Assembly (NCBI RefSeq): GCF_000764305.2
Contig: NW_025945836.1
Span: 46,027 to 110,026 of the forward strand
Direction of reading: 5' to 3'
Origin: Hyalella azteca
Lineage: Eukaryota; Arthropoda; Malacostraca; Amphipoda; Hyalellidae
DNA: 64,000 nucleotides
The translations under genes and the position numbers were made by a program. The first letter of the stretch is position 1, and every line of letters starts with the position of its first letter. The notes beneath the pieces are model-generated. The model worked only from the letters and a program-made list of their open reading frames with translations, ran no database searches and was not told the DNA's origin. This document shows, one piece after another, positions 37,791 through 50,420 of the stretch.

Positions 37791-37965
37791 GTGTGCCGAA
37801 CATGGAGCCGAAGACGCCGCCGTTGCTGATGGTGAAGGTGCCGCCGTCCATGTCCTCGACGGCGATGGCGTTACGGCGGGCCTTGTCCCCCAGCTCCGCG
37901 ATGCCCTTCTCGATGTCCAGGTAGTCCATTGACTCCACGTTCCGGAGGACAGGTACCACCAGGCC
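37714..37965 (-). CDS. DLST: DLST catalytic-domain exon (2-oxoglutarate dehydrogenase E2)
   Basis: An 84-codon exon, phase 0 at both ends, with acceptor CCCCCTCAG before 37965 and donor GTAAGTG after 37714. The protein reads [20 protein letters not shown]..., [40 protein letters not shown], which is the conserved inner-core acyltransferase region of dihydrolipoyl succinyltransferase (mitochondrial matrix, TCA cycle: succinyl transfer from dihydrolipoamide to CoA). The next exon, which should carry the DHRxxDG active site, was not found to the left, and no upstream exon was found to the right. It is GC-rich against AT-rich flanks. A second copy of the exon end and donor lies immediately downstream (see repeat). 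It may be one exon of a long gene or an isolated duplicate. Confidence 0.88.
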
Positions 37966-37969
37966 CTGA

Positions 37970-38395
37970 GGGGGGTAATGGGGTAATATTGGGGTACAAG
38001 GGAACAGAGTATAATGTTGGGCACCACCAGTCCCTGCGGGGTGTAATGTTATGGGTAGAAGGTATAATTTTGGGGTACAAGGGCATACGGTATAATATTG
38101 GGGTACAAAGGTAGAGGGTATCTTATAGGACACTATCAGGCCCTGCGGGGTGTAATGTTATAATATTGGGGTATAAGGTTATCAAGGTATAATATTGGAG
38201 TACAAGGGCACGGGGGTATAATGCTAGAATACAAGTGTCTAGGGTACAATATGGGGCACCATCAGACCATGGAGGGTGTAATGTTGGGGGTACATGGGCA
38301 TGGGGGGTATAATGTTGGGGTACAAGGGCATGGGGGGTATAATGTTGGGGTACAAGGGCATGGGGGGTATAATGTTGGGGTACAAGGGTGTTGTA
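37970..38395. repeat. Intronic minisatellite, unit about 30 bp
   Basis: 'ggggtataatgttggggtac' and 'aagggcatgg' form a 30-bp unit. Three to four near-identical copies lie at 38275-38395, with degenerate copies back to the DLST acceptor. It lies in the upstream intron of the DLST exon. Confidence 0.85.
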
Positions 38396-38743
38396 ATATA
38401 GTCCTGATTTCTATATGAATAAAGTTCATATAGAAAAGCGAATTCAATATCAAGTTGATGGATGTTGAGGTATTTAAGTTTTACGTTAATTACGGAAGAA
38501 AATGTAAGTTTTATCTCAAAGGTTATTCAGTAATCACAGAGCACAGTCGTAAGGTGTTTACCGTATGAACGCCGCTGACTCTCTCCCCAGTCCCCACTCA
38601 AACACCTGAACACTAAAAAAAATTACTTTGTTTACGTTTGGTATGCGGATTTACGACAAATCAACAAAAACCGGCAGTGCGGAACAGAAAGCATACTTAG
38701 AAATTTCAAGTATTTTCTTCTTCGTATTACATAACATAACATA

Positions 38744-38805
38744 GTGATGTCGGCACTAAAGAGTAGGCCTGATGTGGCCTGTCGCCGATTCCTAATTTAT
38801 TATTC
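38744..38805 (-). mobile_element. Solo 3' end of the CR1-like family
   Basis: 'gatgtcggcactaaagagtagg' and 'ggcctgtcgccgattcctaa' match the 3' end of the CR1-like element at 43270-43320. An 'acataacataacata' pentamer tail is adjacent, as in the longer copy, which has an 'ttctattctattct' tail. Confidence 0.6.
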
Positions 38806-38961
38806 AAGAATCGCCGATATTGCGGTGAACTCTCCATCATTAAAGAAAATATATACTATTGGAAGCGATACACGTGCACACAGCAGCAAAAGCTACTGAG
38901 TAAAGCCGGTTTGAAGGGTTTCATGGCTTCATGCAGGTAGGATGACTCATGGTTGATTTCA

Positions 38962-39183
38962 AGGAATTTAAAAGCAAAGAAAACGCCAAGAAAATTCACC
39001 ATATCGATATTGAAAACGTTTCGGAGTCCAGCTCCATTATCAGTTCGACTAAACAGAACTGATGATGGAGCTGGACTCCGAAACGTTTTCAATATCGATA
39101 TGGTGAATTTTCTTGGCGTTTTCTTTGCTTTTAAATTCCTTGTGAACTTGCGATATAAGCAGACTAATGATATAAGTAATGAT
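38962..39183. mobile_element. Miniature Penelope-derived foldback
   Basis: 222 bp flanked by the 13-bp direct repeat 'atggttgatttca' (38949-38961, 39184-39196). Two ~85-bp arms (38962-39046 and 39056-39140) are inverted copies of the Penelope-like 3' end with one mismatch, around a 9-bp loop 'gactaaaca'. The right arm continues into the ~43-bp 3' extension; the left does not. Hammerhead-like cores lie at 39043-39017 (minus, with G8 changed to A) and 39059-39085 (plus). No protein is encoded. Confidence 0.88.
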
Positions 39184-39199
39184 ATGGTTGATTTCATAT

Positions 39200-39635
39200 A
39201 AGGTTGATCCACGTCGATGACGATTTTTTCGCCGTTCTGCGCATCTCTAGAGTGGCGTCACTGTAAGCACGAAACGTAAATAGTGTAGATCAAAACATGT
39301 TTTTTATTTCATACTTGAAATGAAAAAAATTTACCACAATTTTTGCAAGTTCCGCGGCCATTTTTATCAAAAGATGTGTTCAAATAATTCGGTCTCTGCT
39401 GTCCAAAAAAGATCACGGTTACAAAAGCATTTTTGAGAACACCAACACAAAGCCATGCTTGACGAAAAAGCCAAGTGGAGGCAGCAAAAGGCAGACGCAA
39501 GCCTGGTACTTCACTGACCCAACGGAAAGCCTCAGCAACAGTCGAATAATGTCGGCTCCAGGCGAATAATTTGTTTATGTTCGTCATGCAGCTGATATAA
39601 GAGGTGTAGACGTCTATACGTAGCAGCGCTGCTCC
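39200..39635. other. No gene recognised
   Basis: A minus-strand frame (39309-39722) ends GTCKNCGKFFSFQV, which resembles the start of a BED-type zinc finger. The evidence is too weak to call a gene. Confidence 0.3.
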
Positions 39636-39639
39636 TAGG

Positions 39640-40674
39640 TTCACGGATGTAAGGAGCCGACGAATAGGAACTTGCAAAAATTCCTTTCTGTTGTTGAAAA
39701 TAGGAATCTCACGTTGAATCATTTAAAAACTGTAAAATCTGTGAAATCTATAAATGTACTAGGTTATAACGTTGGAAATGGCAACACAAAACCTGATGCT
39801 GCACGTCTTAGCCCATTCCAAGCATTCCCTCCTCCTACGAACCTGGCATCACTGCGTAGAGCAATGGGAATGTTCTCTTATTATGCCGAATGGATCACAA
39901 ACTTTTCTGACAATATCAAACCTCTGATAAAGAATAAATCTTTTCTTCTTAGCAAAGAGAGGCTTGGAGCTTTCCACCTGTTGAGGAGTGAATTAGTGAA
40001 CACTGTTTTTCAGTCGATTGAGGAAAACTTACCATTCGTTGTGGAGTGTTACGCCTCGGAAGTAGCCATCTCGGCTATTCTGAATCAAGGCAGTCGCCCC
40101 GTCGCCTACATGTCGAGAATGTTACAAGGTAGTGAGTTACATCATTCTGCAGTAGAGAAAGAAGCTACCTCCATCATTGAAGCCATGCGCAAATGAAGTA
40201 ATTTTCTGGCACGGAGACCCTTCATTTTGATCACGGACCAGCGATCTGTAGAATTCATGCTCGACAATAAGAAAAGAGCATAGATAAAAAACAATAAATT
40301 CAACAATGGAGGCTGGAGCTCGCCTCGTTTAGCCACACCATCAGGTATCGGCCCGGGAAAGACGACATTGCCCCCGATGTAATGAGTCGAACATCTTGTT
40401 GTGCAGTTTCATTATCGACATCTAAATCAATGTTGAACGACATTCACGATGGTTTGTGCCATCTTGTAGTGACAAGACTACTGCACTTTGTTAGATCTAA
40501 AAATCTACCTCTTCTCAACTGAACATGTGAAAAGGGTCTGCTCTACGTGTAAAGTGTGTGCGGTTTTGAAACCACGATTTTACCGGCCGCCGGATGAAAC
40601 GCTTATCCGAGCAACTCAACCGATGGAACGCTTGAGCATGGATTTTAAAGGCTCTCTGCCCTTCGCCACGCGCA
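39640..40674 (+). mobile_element. Gypsy-type LTR retrotransposon fragment
   Basis: A pol fragment. The end of the reverse transcriptase is LQKFLSVVENRNLTLNH and VLGYNVGNG. RNase H includes PFVVECYASEVAISAILNQG, where Tyr replaces the expected catalytic Asp, and ITDQRSVEFMLDNKK. An integrase zinc-binding region with CSTCKVC follows, and the start of the core is SMDFKGSLPF. Breaks: TGA replaces a Trp codon at 40194-40196, a TAG lies near 40280, and frameshifts occur near 40300 and 40515. No LTR was identified, and the integrase is cut at 40674. Confidence 0.85.
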
Positions 40675-42155
40675 GGGCAGGAACTGAAAGCATAACAATC
40701 CCTGAAGGGAGTCGCGACGAGTAGAATAACCCCATAACACAGTACCGGGAATGCGCAGTGTGAGCGGTACAATGGCATAATTCCCAGTCAAAATTAGAAG
40801 CAGTGTAGGAGCTGGGCCGGCGCTGAACCAAGAGCATGATAGAAGCATGAGGGAAGCAGCAAGGATGTCCGCTTATTAAGGGGTTCAAAACGTTCTGCGT
40901 AAGGCCTTATTTGGGCGCTGGCGCCCGGCTGCAACGAATCAGTCATGCCGGGCTCCGGCTCACTTACAGCCGACACGCCCCATATATACGCTGCAATATA
41001 CCTGCTCTCTTCAGGCTTACTTTATTTTCTTTCGGGGATAACTAAAGAATTCTTTCCACACAATTAAACGTTTATTATAAGTTTTTTACACATTTACATA
41101 ACCTATGCAAAAAAGATGGATTGGCAGAAACGCCGCTTAGAGTATGATATACTACTGGCTTTATGCATCATATATACTCTCAATAATCAGCAATAACACA
41201 TTTATGAATATTATTCTATATTCTGGTACAACTATTTCTGACAAAAACTCAGCAACATGTTAGGACACTGAATATACACACAGCAATAATGCAAAGGGCA
41301 GAGCAAAGCGTAAAAATAGGATAAAAATAATTAATGCAGAAGTCCTCAATCACAAGTCATATAAACGAGATTAAATGATCGGTTATCTCCTTCCTTAACC
41401 AAAAAATTCTCAAACCCCTATTAACCGATGTAGCAAAAATTATATCATTATATTTCGATGCAAGAACTAACATCAACGTAAGTTCAGCGTTACCTCAACC
41501 GTCCTACCTGTTAAGGCAATACGTTTCAACAGCTTCAAATTAATTTCTGAATCTAGATATGGAAAGGCTATGGCCGATTTGCATTTGGTACTTAAATCAA
41601 CACATTAATTGCAAATCGAGAAATCGTCATAAAAAAAAGATCAATATATTAAGGCGTTAATTTAGAAAAACACATTTGATAAAATAAATGAAAAAAATTT
41701 AATGGTCAAATTCACACTCGATTATTAATCTAATACCAAAGACTAGAGCATGAGCCATCACGTTCACTAGACACTACATTCAACAAACGAGAAGAACTGA
41801 TGTAGGTCACTTGATATCGACATTGGAAATTTTTTTAGAAGTACGAAATACCGGCATTAACAATAATTAAGTGCTACTTTTCAGCTTTAAAATCTTTCGT
41901 CATCTTGCACCACATGCCAGCCATTCGTAATTGAATACCATGCAATTTATCAAGAGATAATAATTCGATATCTGCTGTCACCGTATGCCGACTAGGCTCG
42001 GTAGATTTCACAATAAACCAAGTTAACCAACATTTTTCATACATGTTCTTCACCGGTTATCACGCACGCACAGAGGTGCCTCTGCATGGTGGAAGACGTA
42101 GGAGAGGAGAGGTGGGTCGCCGGAGTGTCTGGAGAAAGGGGGAGGGGATAGGTCG
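40675..42155. other. No gene recognised
   Basis: About 40675-41010 is relatively GC-rich with 'catatata' near 40982. It might be an LTR or promoter remnant, but no second copy was seen. The remainder, to 42155, is AT-rich and unassigned. Confidence 0.35.
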
Positions 42156-42159
42156 TCGT

Positions 42160-43200
42160 CGTTGTTGTTGTTAGTTGCCGGGGTCTGCTGCTCGGCGGCG
42201 CCCCAGTAAAGGCGGTGGCTACGGGGGAGGAGGGAGCGGGAGATCTATGTCGGAGAAGGATGGGAGTGATGTGAGGGACGCCGCAGTCGGTCCAGGGTTA
42301 GACCAAAGGTCCAGTGGGGTGCGATGGGCAGCTGAAGAGGTGATGGGTGGTATGATCCGTTGCACTGCACTCAGGGCAGAGAGGGCTATTTGCTGCTCGA
42401 ATGCGAGCAAGGTACAAGTTAAGCCGCGGTGAGTAGCCAGAGCGGAGCTGGGAGAGCGCTTCTGGCTGCTCTGGGGAGGAACTGCTCGCTGGAAGAGATA
42501 GAGGGGGGCAGGGATCAGCCACACCTTGCTAGGAGCTGCTGAGGACAGGTAGGAGGAGATAGCTGAGCTGTGCAGGGTGCTGAGGGCAACGGAGTAGGAG
42601 TCAGGGGGGGAGACCCCTTCTCCAGCAAGTAAGACACCAAAGGGAGGAAGCGGGTCTGAAGCCTGAAGCTTCATGGTGCGGCGCCCCGATGCCTGGGTGA
42701 CGATAGGATAGCAGGGACGGTGCGGTCGTAGGGCGCTGGCAAGGCACTGTGAGCAGGAGAGAGAGGTGTTCGGCCACGGGTAAGACCTCAGCTTCGCTGT
42801 GCAGGTGGGGAGCTAAGGCCATTTGAAGAAATCCTTGTGGCTATGCGGAGAGCAGAATTCTGGATGGTTGGTAACTTAGAGATTGCCGAAGGAGAGGCGT
42901 TAGAACCACACTGGGGCAGGGTAGGTGATGAGGGACTTATTGAAGGCCTTGAAAGTCCCAAGGAGGGTTTTCTTCTGCTTTCCCCAGCTGGTTTCGGCAA
43001 GGGATTTGAGGATGTTGTGGCGCGGGCGGACTCTCTGACATATTGCAGCCATGTGTGGAGAGAAGGCGAAGTGGGGATTAAAAGTGACCCCGAGGATCAT
43101 CATCAGGTCGCCGTAACTTCGACGGGCTATCTCACAAAAAGGCGGGCCGTTGGGGAGGACAGGCTGGCAAAGATTATCCACAGTAGTGCTGTCAAAGAGG
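42160..43200 (-). mobile_element. Jockey-like non-LTR retrotransposon, 3' fragment
   Basis: Fragments in order along the minus strand: VDNLCQPVLPNGPPF (near 43190), ILGVTFNPHFAFSPHM (near 43080), LAETSWGKQKKTLLGTF (near 42990), a thumb region with ALRIATR, and a C-terminal cysteine motif LARIRAANSPLCPECS...HHLFSCPSHPT (near 42400-42320). It ends in a (CAA)n/(CGA)n tail at 42162-42175. The 5' half, including the YADD box, is missing. Several frameshifts. Confidence 0.75.
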
Positions 43201-43269
43201 CCTGCGAGACAGAAATACTGATAAAAATAAGCAACAATATAGGAAAGAGCATAAGAATAGAATAGAATA

Positions 43270-45180
43270 GAAGTGTCGGCGTTGAAGAAATAGGCCCATG
43301 GCCTGTTGCCGATTCTTGAACTTTTCGTGACTTGATTCACAAGGGATCCGGCCTTTGGAACCCGACCTTTCCATAGCTGACGATTGATTAAGATAGCTGC
43401 TGGACTTATTGCCTGATCCGTAATTTGCTAGGCATTTTAAGACTGAACATATGCTCCTGCATAGTTTCATCTAGTCTGTTTTTGAAGATGTTCATACTCG
43501 GAGCTTCAACGATGCTATCAGGGAGGCTGTTCCACATGTCGGTGACTCGAAGCGAGAAGAAATGTTGTCGCATGGATGTGTTCCAACGCTGTTTTTTTAG
43601 TTTATTGCCGTGGCCCCTGGTGTTGGTTCTTCTTTCAAATTCTAGTAATCCTTCTGGGACCTTGTATAAGCCATGAGTATAATTGTATACTTCAATGAGG
43701 TCCCCACGCAGACGTCGATAATGGAGGCTTGGAAGCTTCATAATCTTTAATCTTTCCTCATAGGACTTGCCTTTCAAGCCCGGAACTATCCGTGTTGCGC
43801 GTCTTTGAACACTCTCTACTAAATTTTTGTCCTTTTCAAATTTCGGTGACCACACGACGTTTCCAAACTCCAGGTTCGGGCGCACGACAGCAACAAACAA
43901 CTGCTTCATCGTTTCTAACTCTAGGAACTCGAAAGAGCGTCTGATCAGTCCAAGCCGTTGATTGGCTTTATTAAGTTGACCTTCAATATGCTTAGAAAAT
44001 TTCAACTCATTGTCGATATTAACTCCTAAATCCTTTTCCGTTGTCGACTTCGACATCATCACTATGTCGTTGCAACCGTGTCTTCTCATATTGTAATCTT
44101 GCTGTTCATTATTCTTGCCAAGGTGGATAACTTTACATTTGTCAGCGTTAAAACGCAGCTGCCACTTATCAGCCCAGTCAACCAGCCTGTCAAGATCACC
44201 TTGCAACTGTACTTTTTGCGTCGTATTCTTCACCGTATTATAAATTTTTGTGTCGTCAGCATACATCGAGCAAACGCTAGACACAGCTTCTGGCAGATCG
44301 TTTATAAACGCAACGAATAGAATAGGCCCGAGAATGCTTCCTTGTGGCACGCCGCTGCGCACTGAAGCCCAGTCTGATACGGACCCATTAATACTGACAC
44401 GTTGTCGCCTCCCTATTAGAAAATCTCTGATCCATTTGAGTACATTACTCTCAATTCCCAAAGACTTCAATTTACGCAATAACCGCTCATGAGGGACACT
44501 GTCAAATGCCTTGGCAAAATCGAGGTACACTGCATCTACTGGCTCCCTTTCGTCCAGCAGGCGGGTCCATTCGTTCAGAGTCGACAAGAGGTTAGTGGTG
44601 CAGGATCTCCCGGCAATAAAGCCATGTTGACAGTCTGATAGGAGATTATTAGCAGTCAAATGATCTATCAATCGATCCCTTACAACAGATTCCATTAACT
44701 TGCAAACGACACTTGTCAAACTGACAGGGCGATAGTTGCCCGGGCAGCTTTTGTCACCTTTTTTGAATAATGGTATCAGTTGAGCTTCTTTTCAGTCAGC
44801 CGGCAAGATCCCTTCGTACAAAGTTTTTAGAAAAAATGACGTCAAAGGGCCGGCTAGGACAGTTGCTAACTTTTTGAGTAATTTGGGTTGGAAGCCGTCT
44901 GGTCCACATGACTTGTTTAGATCTACAGCGAGAAGGCACTTGAGAACCTCTTCTTCTTGTATTTCACAACTTGGTAATTTAGAGCCGACTGGGCGCTCCT
45001 CTATAGCTGGAATACTGTTCAAGTCCTCTTCAGTGAATACGCTACTGAAAAACTGATTAAGAACGTTAACCTTGCAATCATCAGAGGATATCTTTCGTTG
45101 ATCTACTTTCAAATCTGAAATACTTTCCTTTATCTTGCACTTCGAGCTGCTGTATTCACGACTTCGATTGTTGGGAAGGA
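43270..45180 (-). mobile_element. CR1-like non-LTR retrotransposon, near-intact RT
   Basis: The coding part runs from about 45180 to the stop at 43406-43408. Motifs in order: LNKSCGPDGFQPKLLKKL, a TGA at 44794-44792 where the family has Trp, LFKKGDKSCPGNYRPVSLTS, QHGFIAGRSCTTNLL, VYLDFAKAFDSVPH, GVPQGSILGPILF, MYADDTKIY, then TEKDLGV and RRATRIVPGLKGKSYEERL. Apart from the single nonsense codon the 437-codon frame 44719-43406 is open. The endonuclease half is missing (5' truncation). The 3' end has a short pentanucleotide tail near 43258-43270. RT motifs and tail type suit the CR1/L2 group; exact clade not determined. Confidence 0.85.
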
Positions 45181-45210
45181 TTCTTCAGACTCAGCATAAC
45201 ATCAGTGACA

Positions 45211-45345
45211 TGGCGGCACATAACTAATGGCGTGCTGTGGTTGGCAGTACATAACTAATGGCGTGCTGTGGTTGGCAGTACATAACTAATGGCGTGCAGT
45301 GGTTGGCAGTACATAACTAATGTCGTGCTGTGGTTGACAGTAAAT
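45211..45345. repeat. 31-bp minisatellite
   Basis: 'ggcagtacataactaatggc' and 'gtgctgtggtt' repeat at 45243, 45274, 45305 and 45336, with a strict 31-bp period plus a partial first copy. Confidence 0.9.
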
Positions 45346-48300
45346 AAATCTTTCTGAAATTCTACAATGGCAGGACAAGATGAGGGGCATTGTCATGACA
45401 GAAGCGACTCATGCCGAAAGTCCATCATGTATAAAAATCTTTTAGTTCAAAATTTTTTGTTTCAATTTTTTTCAAGAGCCTTCCCTCATCAAAAAAAACA
45501 AAATTTTAGATAAAGTGAACGAAATTCTCTCCTGTTTCTCAAGGACTCGGTTATAACAAATGAATAGTCACACACATGGCAAGAAGGAGTACGCAGCGGT
45601 CGGCCACAATTTCAGCTCCTATAAACAAGCCTTGTAGCAAACGCTTTGTATAAACATGCTCAGCTAATGTCAGCCTCAGAGCTACAATGTCGCAGACCGC
45701 GCTAGAAACATCACAAGCCATACCAGCTCCGCGATGGCTAGAGCTCCAGAGGCCACTCTGGCCATAAGCGCTGTGAGCCTGCAGTCACGGCTGCATTAAA
45801 TGCAAGTTAATTAGACTGCATTTCAAATTAAAAATAATACAAATACTTAGTAAGGCCAGTTTTATGGAATTTTTTTGGTATTTTTCACTATTTAGTCTGA
45901 GGTAGACGAGTATAGCTCATTTGTGTGTCAGCTCACCCGCAACATCAATCATGGATGAGAGATTACTTTAGTTATAGACGAAATTTGAATCTGTGATGAA
46001 GTGTATGTAAAAGTTTTCAGTAGTTTTTCATATATTACCAAAACAATATCAATGTTACATATACCTATTGCATAATGTTATAATTGCAATATCATAATCT
46101 CTTCAGATAAATATGATGAAGGGTACAAGAACTTAGAGGCAGTTAGATATGGCAACACTTGGAAGCGCAGAGTAAATTTTCTTCTCAGCCTAACTACACA
46201 ACTACATCCGGACGCCTTCCAATACAACTACAGTGATTGAGTTGGTCACCAGACTGCGCCAACGGCGCACAGTTTATTGTTACCTTTATAACAAATTTTA
46301 CAAATTGCTTAGCCCGTACTCCATTCCAATTGAGAAAATTGCATCACATCCTTCATGAAGAGCAATAGTTATGTAAATAAAAAAATAAATTTTCAATTTG
46401 ACATTAAACTAACTTTAATCAAAAATGTCTTTATCAAAATCTAATCTATCAAAAAAAATCTTTATGATTTTTAATCAAAAGTTAATACCAAATCAAAATA
46501 ACTAACTAATGTACAACAGTATTTATATTACATTCATTATCGGTAATGACGTTTATTGTATAAGCATGGTCATAAATGAAATAGTAAAAATGGTGTGTGA
46601 CTGAATTAAAATTAAACGAATATTAATTTTCCAACGTTCGAAGAAGATGATTCAGAGGGGTACCTATCAAAATACATATACATGTTCGATACATGATTAA
46701 TTGTTCACTGGTTGAGGAATAATGAAACGACGTTGCTTCATTTCTGACGGTTGAGCGCACAGTAGTGAGCCGATAAGCGGGTTAAAAAGCAATCATGATC
46801 AAAAGATCATAGATATGTATTTTGGTTTACTAAGCACTCCCCAGAAATGGCTTAGGAATAGATTTTGTCATCGCAATTATCAAAATTAATCATGTCATGC
46901 GGGACGCCTCTTCCAAAAGCTGCAAACAAAACTTGACGTACGTATTTATAAACCATTAATCAACGTCTAATGTAGGAAAGTACAATTTTTTTCTATGGAA
47001 GTGGGAGGAAAACGAATAGCCATATTTACTGAACACTAAAACTGAATTATTCTCACTCCTCATGTACGCACGCAAGTCAGTGAGTCAGTTTATACATCAG
47101 TGCATTGCAGTCTGAGTTTATGAGTTCACAGACAGGCAGCCAGCAACACCGCCGAAGTGCAGGTAAAAAACAACTGAGTTATGACGAGCAATCATTTACT
47201 TGAAGCCTTCGAACATTATAGGTGCGGTATTATTTCGTGGACTATAACAACATGCAACAGTTTGTCCTATGGACTAGGATATTGAGTTTGAAATGAAAAT
47301 GTATTTCTGCCCGAACTCAAAAAATTTCCAATATGCGTTTAAATAACTGTGAGAAAACTTAATTATGATAGGCATAGAAAAAAAATAAGTCAAATTTAAT
47401 ATTTCTCTCCGGACAACTCACTTGAAGGTTTGGATGTGTCAATTCAAGGATGTTCTCGATTAGTATTTTTTATTATGTATGTTAAATAATTATTCGCAAT
47501 TCTTAAAATGAACCTGCCATAAATTGATGCAGCTCTCAGGCCACCTGCTATTATGTACTTAAATACGTGAAATTATTAAACACTACTTGGTAAGAAGGCT
47601 TGCAAAGAATGACCACTAAAAAGACATCGGGCCAAATGCGCGTGGTAAAACAGGAACTCCACAACGTGCGTTTTTCTGTATAGGGAGACAGTCAGAGATG
47701 TTAAATATATTGTCCGCGGCTGTCGGACAAAGACGCCTCATCAAGCGGCGGCTGCCGAGGGCAGCAGCGATGCCCAAGCTTTGCCTGATAAATAAATTCA
47801 AGTTTGTGACCAGTCATCGTAAGCGCCCAAAGTGCATCTACAAACCTCGGAAGCAAATAACTTTATCGCAATTATTCATACCCCTAATCACAGTTCAGCC
47901 CTGCGGGCTCAATAATTATCTACAATAAAATAAAATTTGTATATTCAGTCAATTAACGACAGTTGCTTCTAATGCATAACTACTGAAAACGCCGATCGAC
48001 AAGAGAGCTGCAGCAGACAATTGTATCCCAAACTGAACTATTTTCTCTCCCAAATGTAATAAACATAATTGTGCAGCACCGTTCAGTATCATGACAAAGC
48101 CGAAAAAACAAGAGACTGTGAGTTTGTCCATGTATTTATAGCATCAACACACTGTGCAATATTAATAAAAAAGGTAAGCGAGTTATCGCTAGAGATAGAT
48201 AGCCTGCTTGATGTCTCCTTCTAATCTACTGTATGTAGTCTGTTTTTAGTCCGGTATTGCCTCGTACTAATTACATTATGACTCTTTGAAAAAGATACGC

Positions 48301-49370
48301 GTGATATTTATGTATTCGAGGAAGACGAAAAAGTAATATCCAGAAATTCGATGTTGTTCGGGCAGTATTTTCTAATAAGTATTATATATTAAATGACATG
48401 GCAGAAACATGTGCAACTAAAACTTGCTATATGGGCAGTAATTTGGCACGGGCTAAAAATGCGGTTACGTTAATGAGGTCGATGGTAAATATCGACTTCA
48501 GAATATTGCGTTACCGGGAGTTAGGGCGCTGGAGCAAGTGGTAAGAAGCAATTTTTAGATTGAAATACTACAACCATGTGATAAAAGATTCAAATATACG
48601 AGAGAAAATAGCGGAAATAATGATTAACTAGCAAATGTTTGATATAACGAAGAAAATTGCGATCCAAAAAGTCATATGATGTTCGTGACGTATTTCCTGG
48701 AGACCTAAAAACTGGTCGATCGAGAAGACCTATGCAAAACTGACTGTAATATTAATATTGATACCTCATTGTACTAACTTCAATTGAGGTATCAAAAGGC
48801 TGGATGAATGATGACATAATTTCGAAGCTGGTCCGCGAAAAATCATAATTGGATGATGATAATATGTTTTGAACAATAAAAAAATTCTTAAGTTTTTTAT
48901 TCTTATTCGTGACCAAAGTATTTTAAAACTTGCGGCAGTTGGGGAAGGCGCCCTGCATGACATGATCCGATGATTGCCTATTGCAGGACCAAAGCCCGAG
49001 CCTTTGTTGAGGCGCGCTCACTGAGACGAAGTCAGAAGGCGACACTATTCGTCTCACTGCGCCGTTCATGAGCCAAAACATCGCTTGATTATAAAGGGAA
49101 GCACTCATCATACACTCAATATTTGTTAGACATTTGACTGCAGAGATGGTTCATGAAGTTTCGTAATCCATCCATAACTAATGAATACAATAGTCAAATT
49201 GACCGTAACGACTAAGATTTTATAAAAAACTGAAGTAATTTTCCTTTTCATGGTCGTTACATCGCAGCAAATGTCACAGTTTATATATTAATGATGCGTA
49301 CAGTTCAAACATATTTTTCCACGTATATGGTTCCAAGGTAACGATTTCTTAACGTGTTACCGAGCATCTA
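45346..49370. other. About 4 kb with no recognised gene
   Basis: AT-rich sequence with only short frames. A slightly GC-richer patch at 47690-47780 (RRLIKRRLPRAAAMPKL-type translation) has no recognisable domain. I saw no repeat edges, RNA gene or splice-bounded exon that I could support. Confidence 0.4.
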
Positions 49371-49520
49371 AAAGATGAACAATATATGAGAACAACGTCG
49401 TTAAGATGAACAATATATGAGAACAACGCCGTTAAAATGAACATATGAGAACAACGCCGTAAAGACGAACAATATATGAGTAGTACGCCCTAAAGATGAA
49501 CAATATAAAAGTAGAACTTT
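49371..49520. repeat. 31-bp minisatellite, decaying
   Basis: About five copies of 'aagatgaacaatatatgaga' followed by 'acaacgccgtt', with internal deletions in the third and drift in the last two. Confidence 0.8.
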
Positions 49521-50127
49521 GTAGAAATGGACATAATTTTGACTGAAACGTCATGAAGATTAACGTTGTCGTAACTATAGCGTCGCAGAGGCAAGCAATA
49601 TATTGACATGAACGTTTAACACCAAATAAATCATTCAATAGCAGTTAATGATGATACTGATTCATGTAATAGGTCCAGAGAAAAAACATTGTAATAGTGA
49701 TTCTAGCGCATAAATTAGATATACGAAACAGAAACCACACTCTGAAAAACGCCCTAAAACGGTTTGACCGGCATTCCAGTGGCCGGCCGTCGTTTCATTT
49801 ATTATTTTTTCAATTCAACACGAGAAGTTTGTGCCCTATTTATTAAAACGGCAAAACTGGTCTTCATGGGACGTCCAGCCACTAACACGCTTGTCAGACC
49901 GTTTTTTACCGTTGTTTCAAACATTGCATGTCCATGATAGCTGGATGGAGGTTCGAAGCATCTGCAGAGATACCCGTCCTTGTAAAGACCCGCGCGAACG
50001 ACGCATGTTCTCTTTTTCTCAATGCAAAGGAAAGAAATTAAATGAGGTTTTCATCTTGAATGTATCCAGGAATGCACATAGTTCGAGCCCAAGACTTTTA
50101 TGACATCAAACAGGTTATTCGCAACTC

Positions 50128-50420
50128 ATCTCTAGGTTCCAGTTAAGACAAGTGACCTAGATCTCTAGGTTCCATGCATGACAGGTGACCTAGATCTTTA
50201 GGTTCCAGGCATGACAGATGACCTAGATCTCTAGGTTCCAGGCATGACAGATGACCTAGATCTCTAGGTTCCAGGCATGACAGATGACCTAGATCTCTAG
50301 GTTCCAGGCATGACAGGTGACCTAGATCTCTGGGTTCCATGCATGACAGGTGACCTAGATCTTTAGGTTCCATGCATGACAGATGACCTAGATCTCTAGG
50401 TTCCATGCATGACAGATGAT
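50128..50420. repeat. 33-bp minisatellite overlapping the lectin C-terminus
   Basis: About eight to nine copies of a 33-bp unit, 'gacctagatctctaggttcc' plus 'a(g/t)gcatgacagat'. Each unit holds the palindrome CCTAGATCTCTAGG. The rightmost copy encodes the last residues and stop of the lectin gene (CHAWNLEI-stop on the minus strand). Confidence 0.92.
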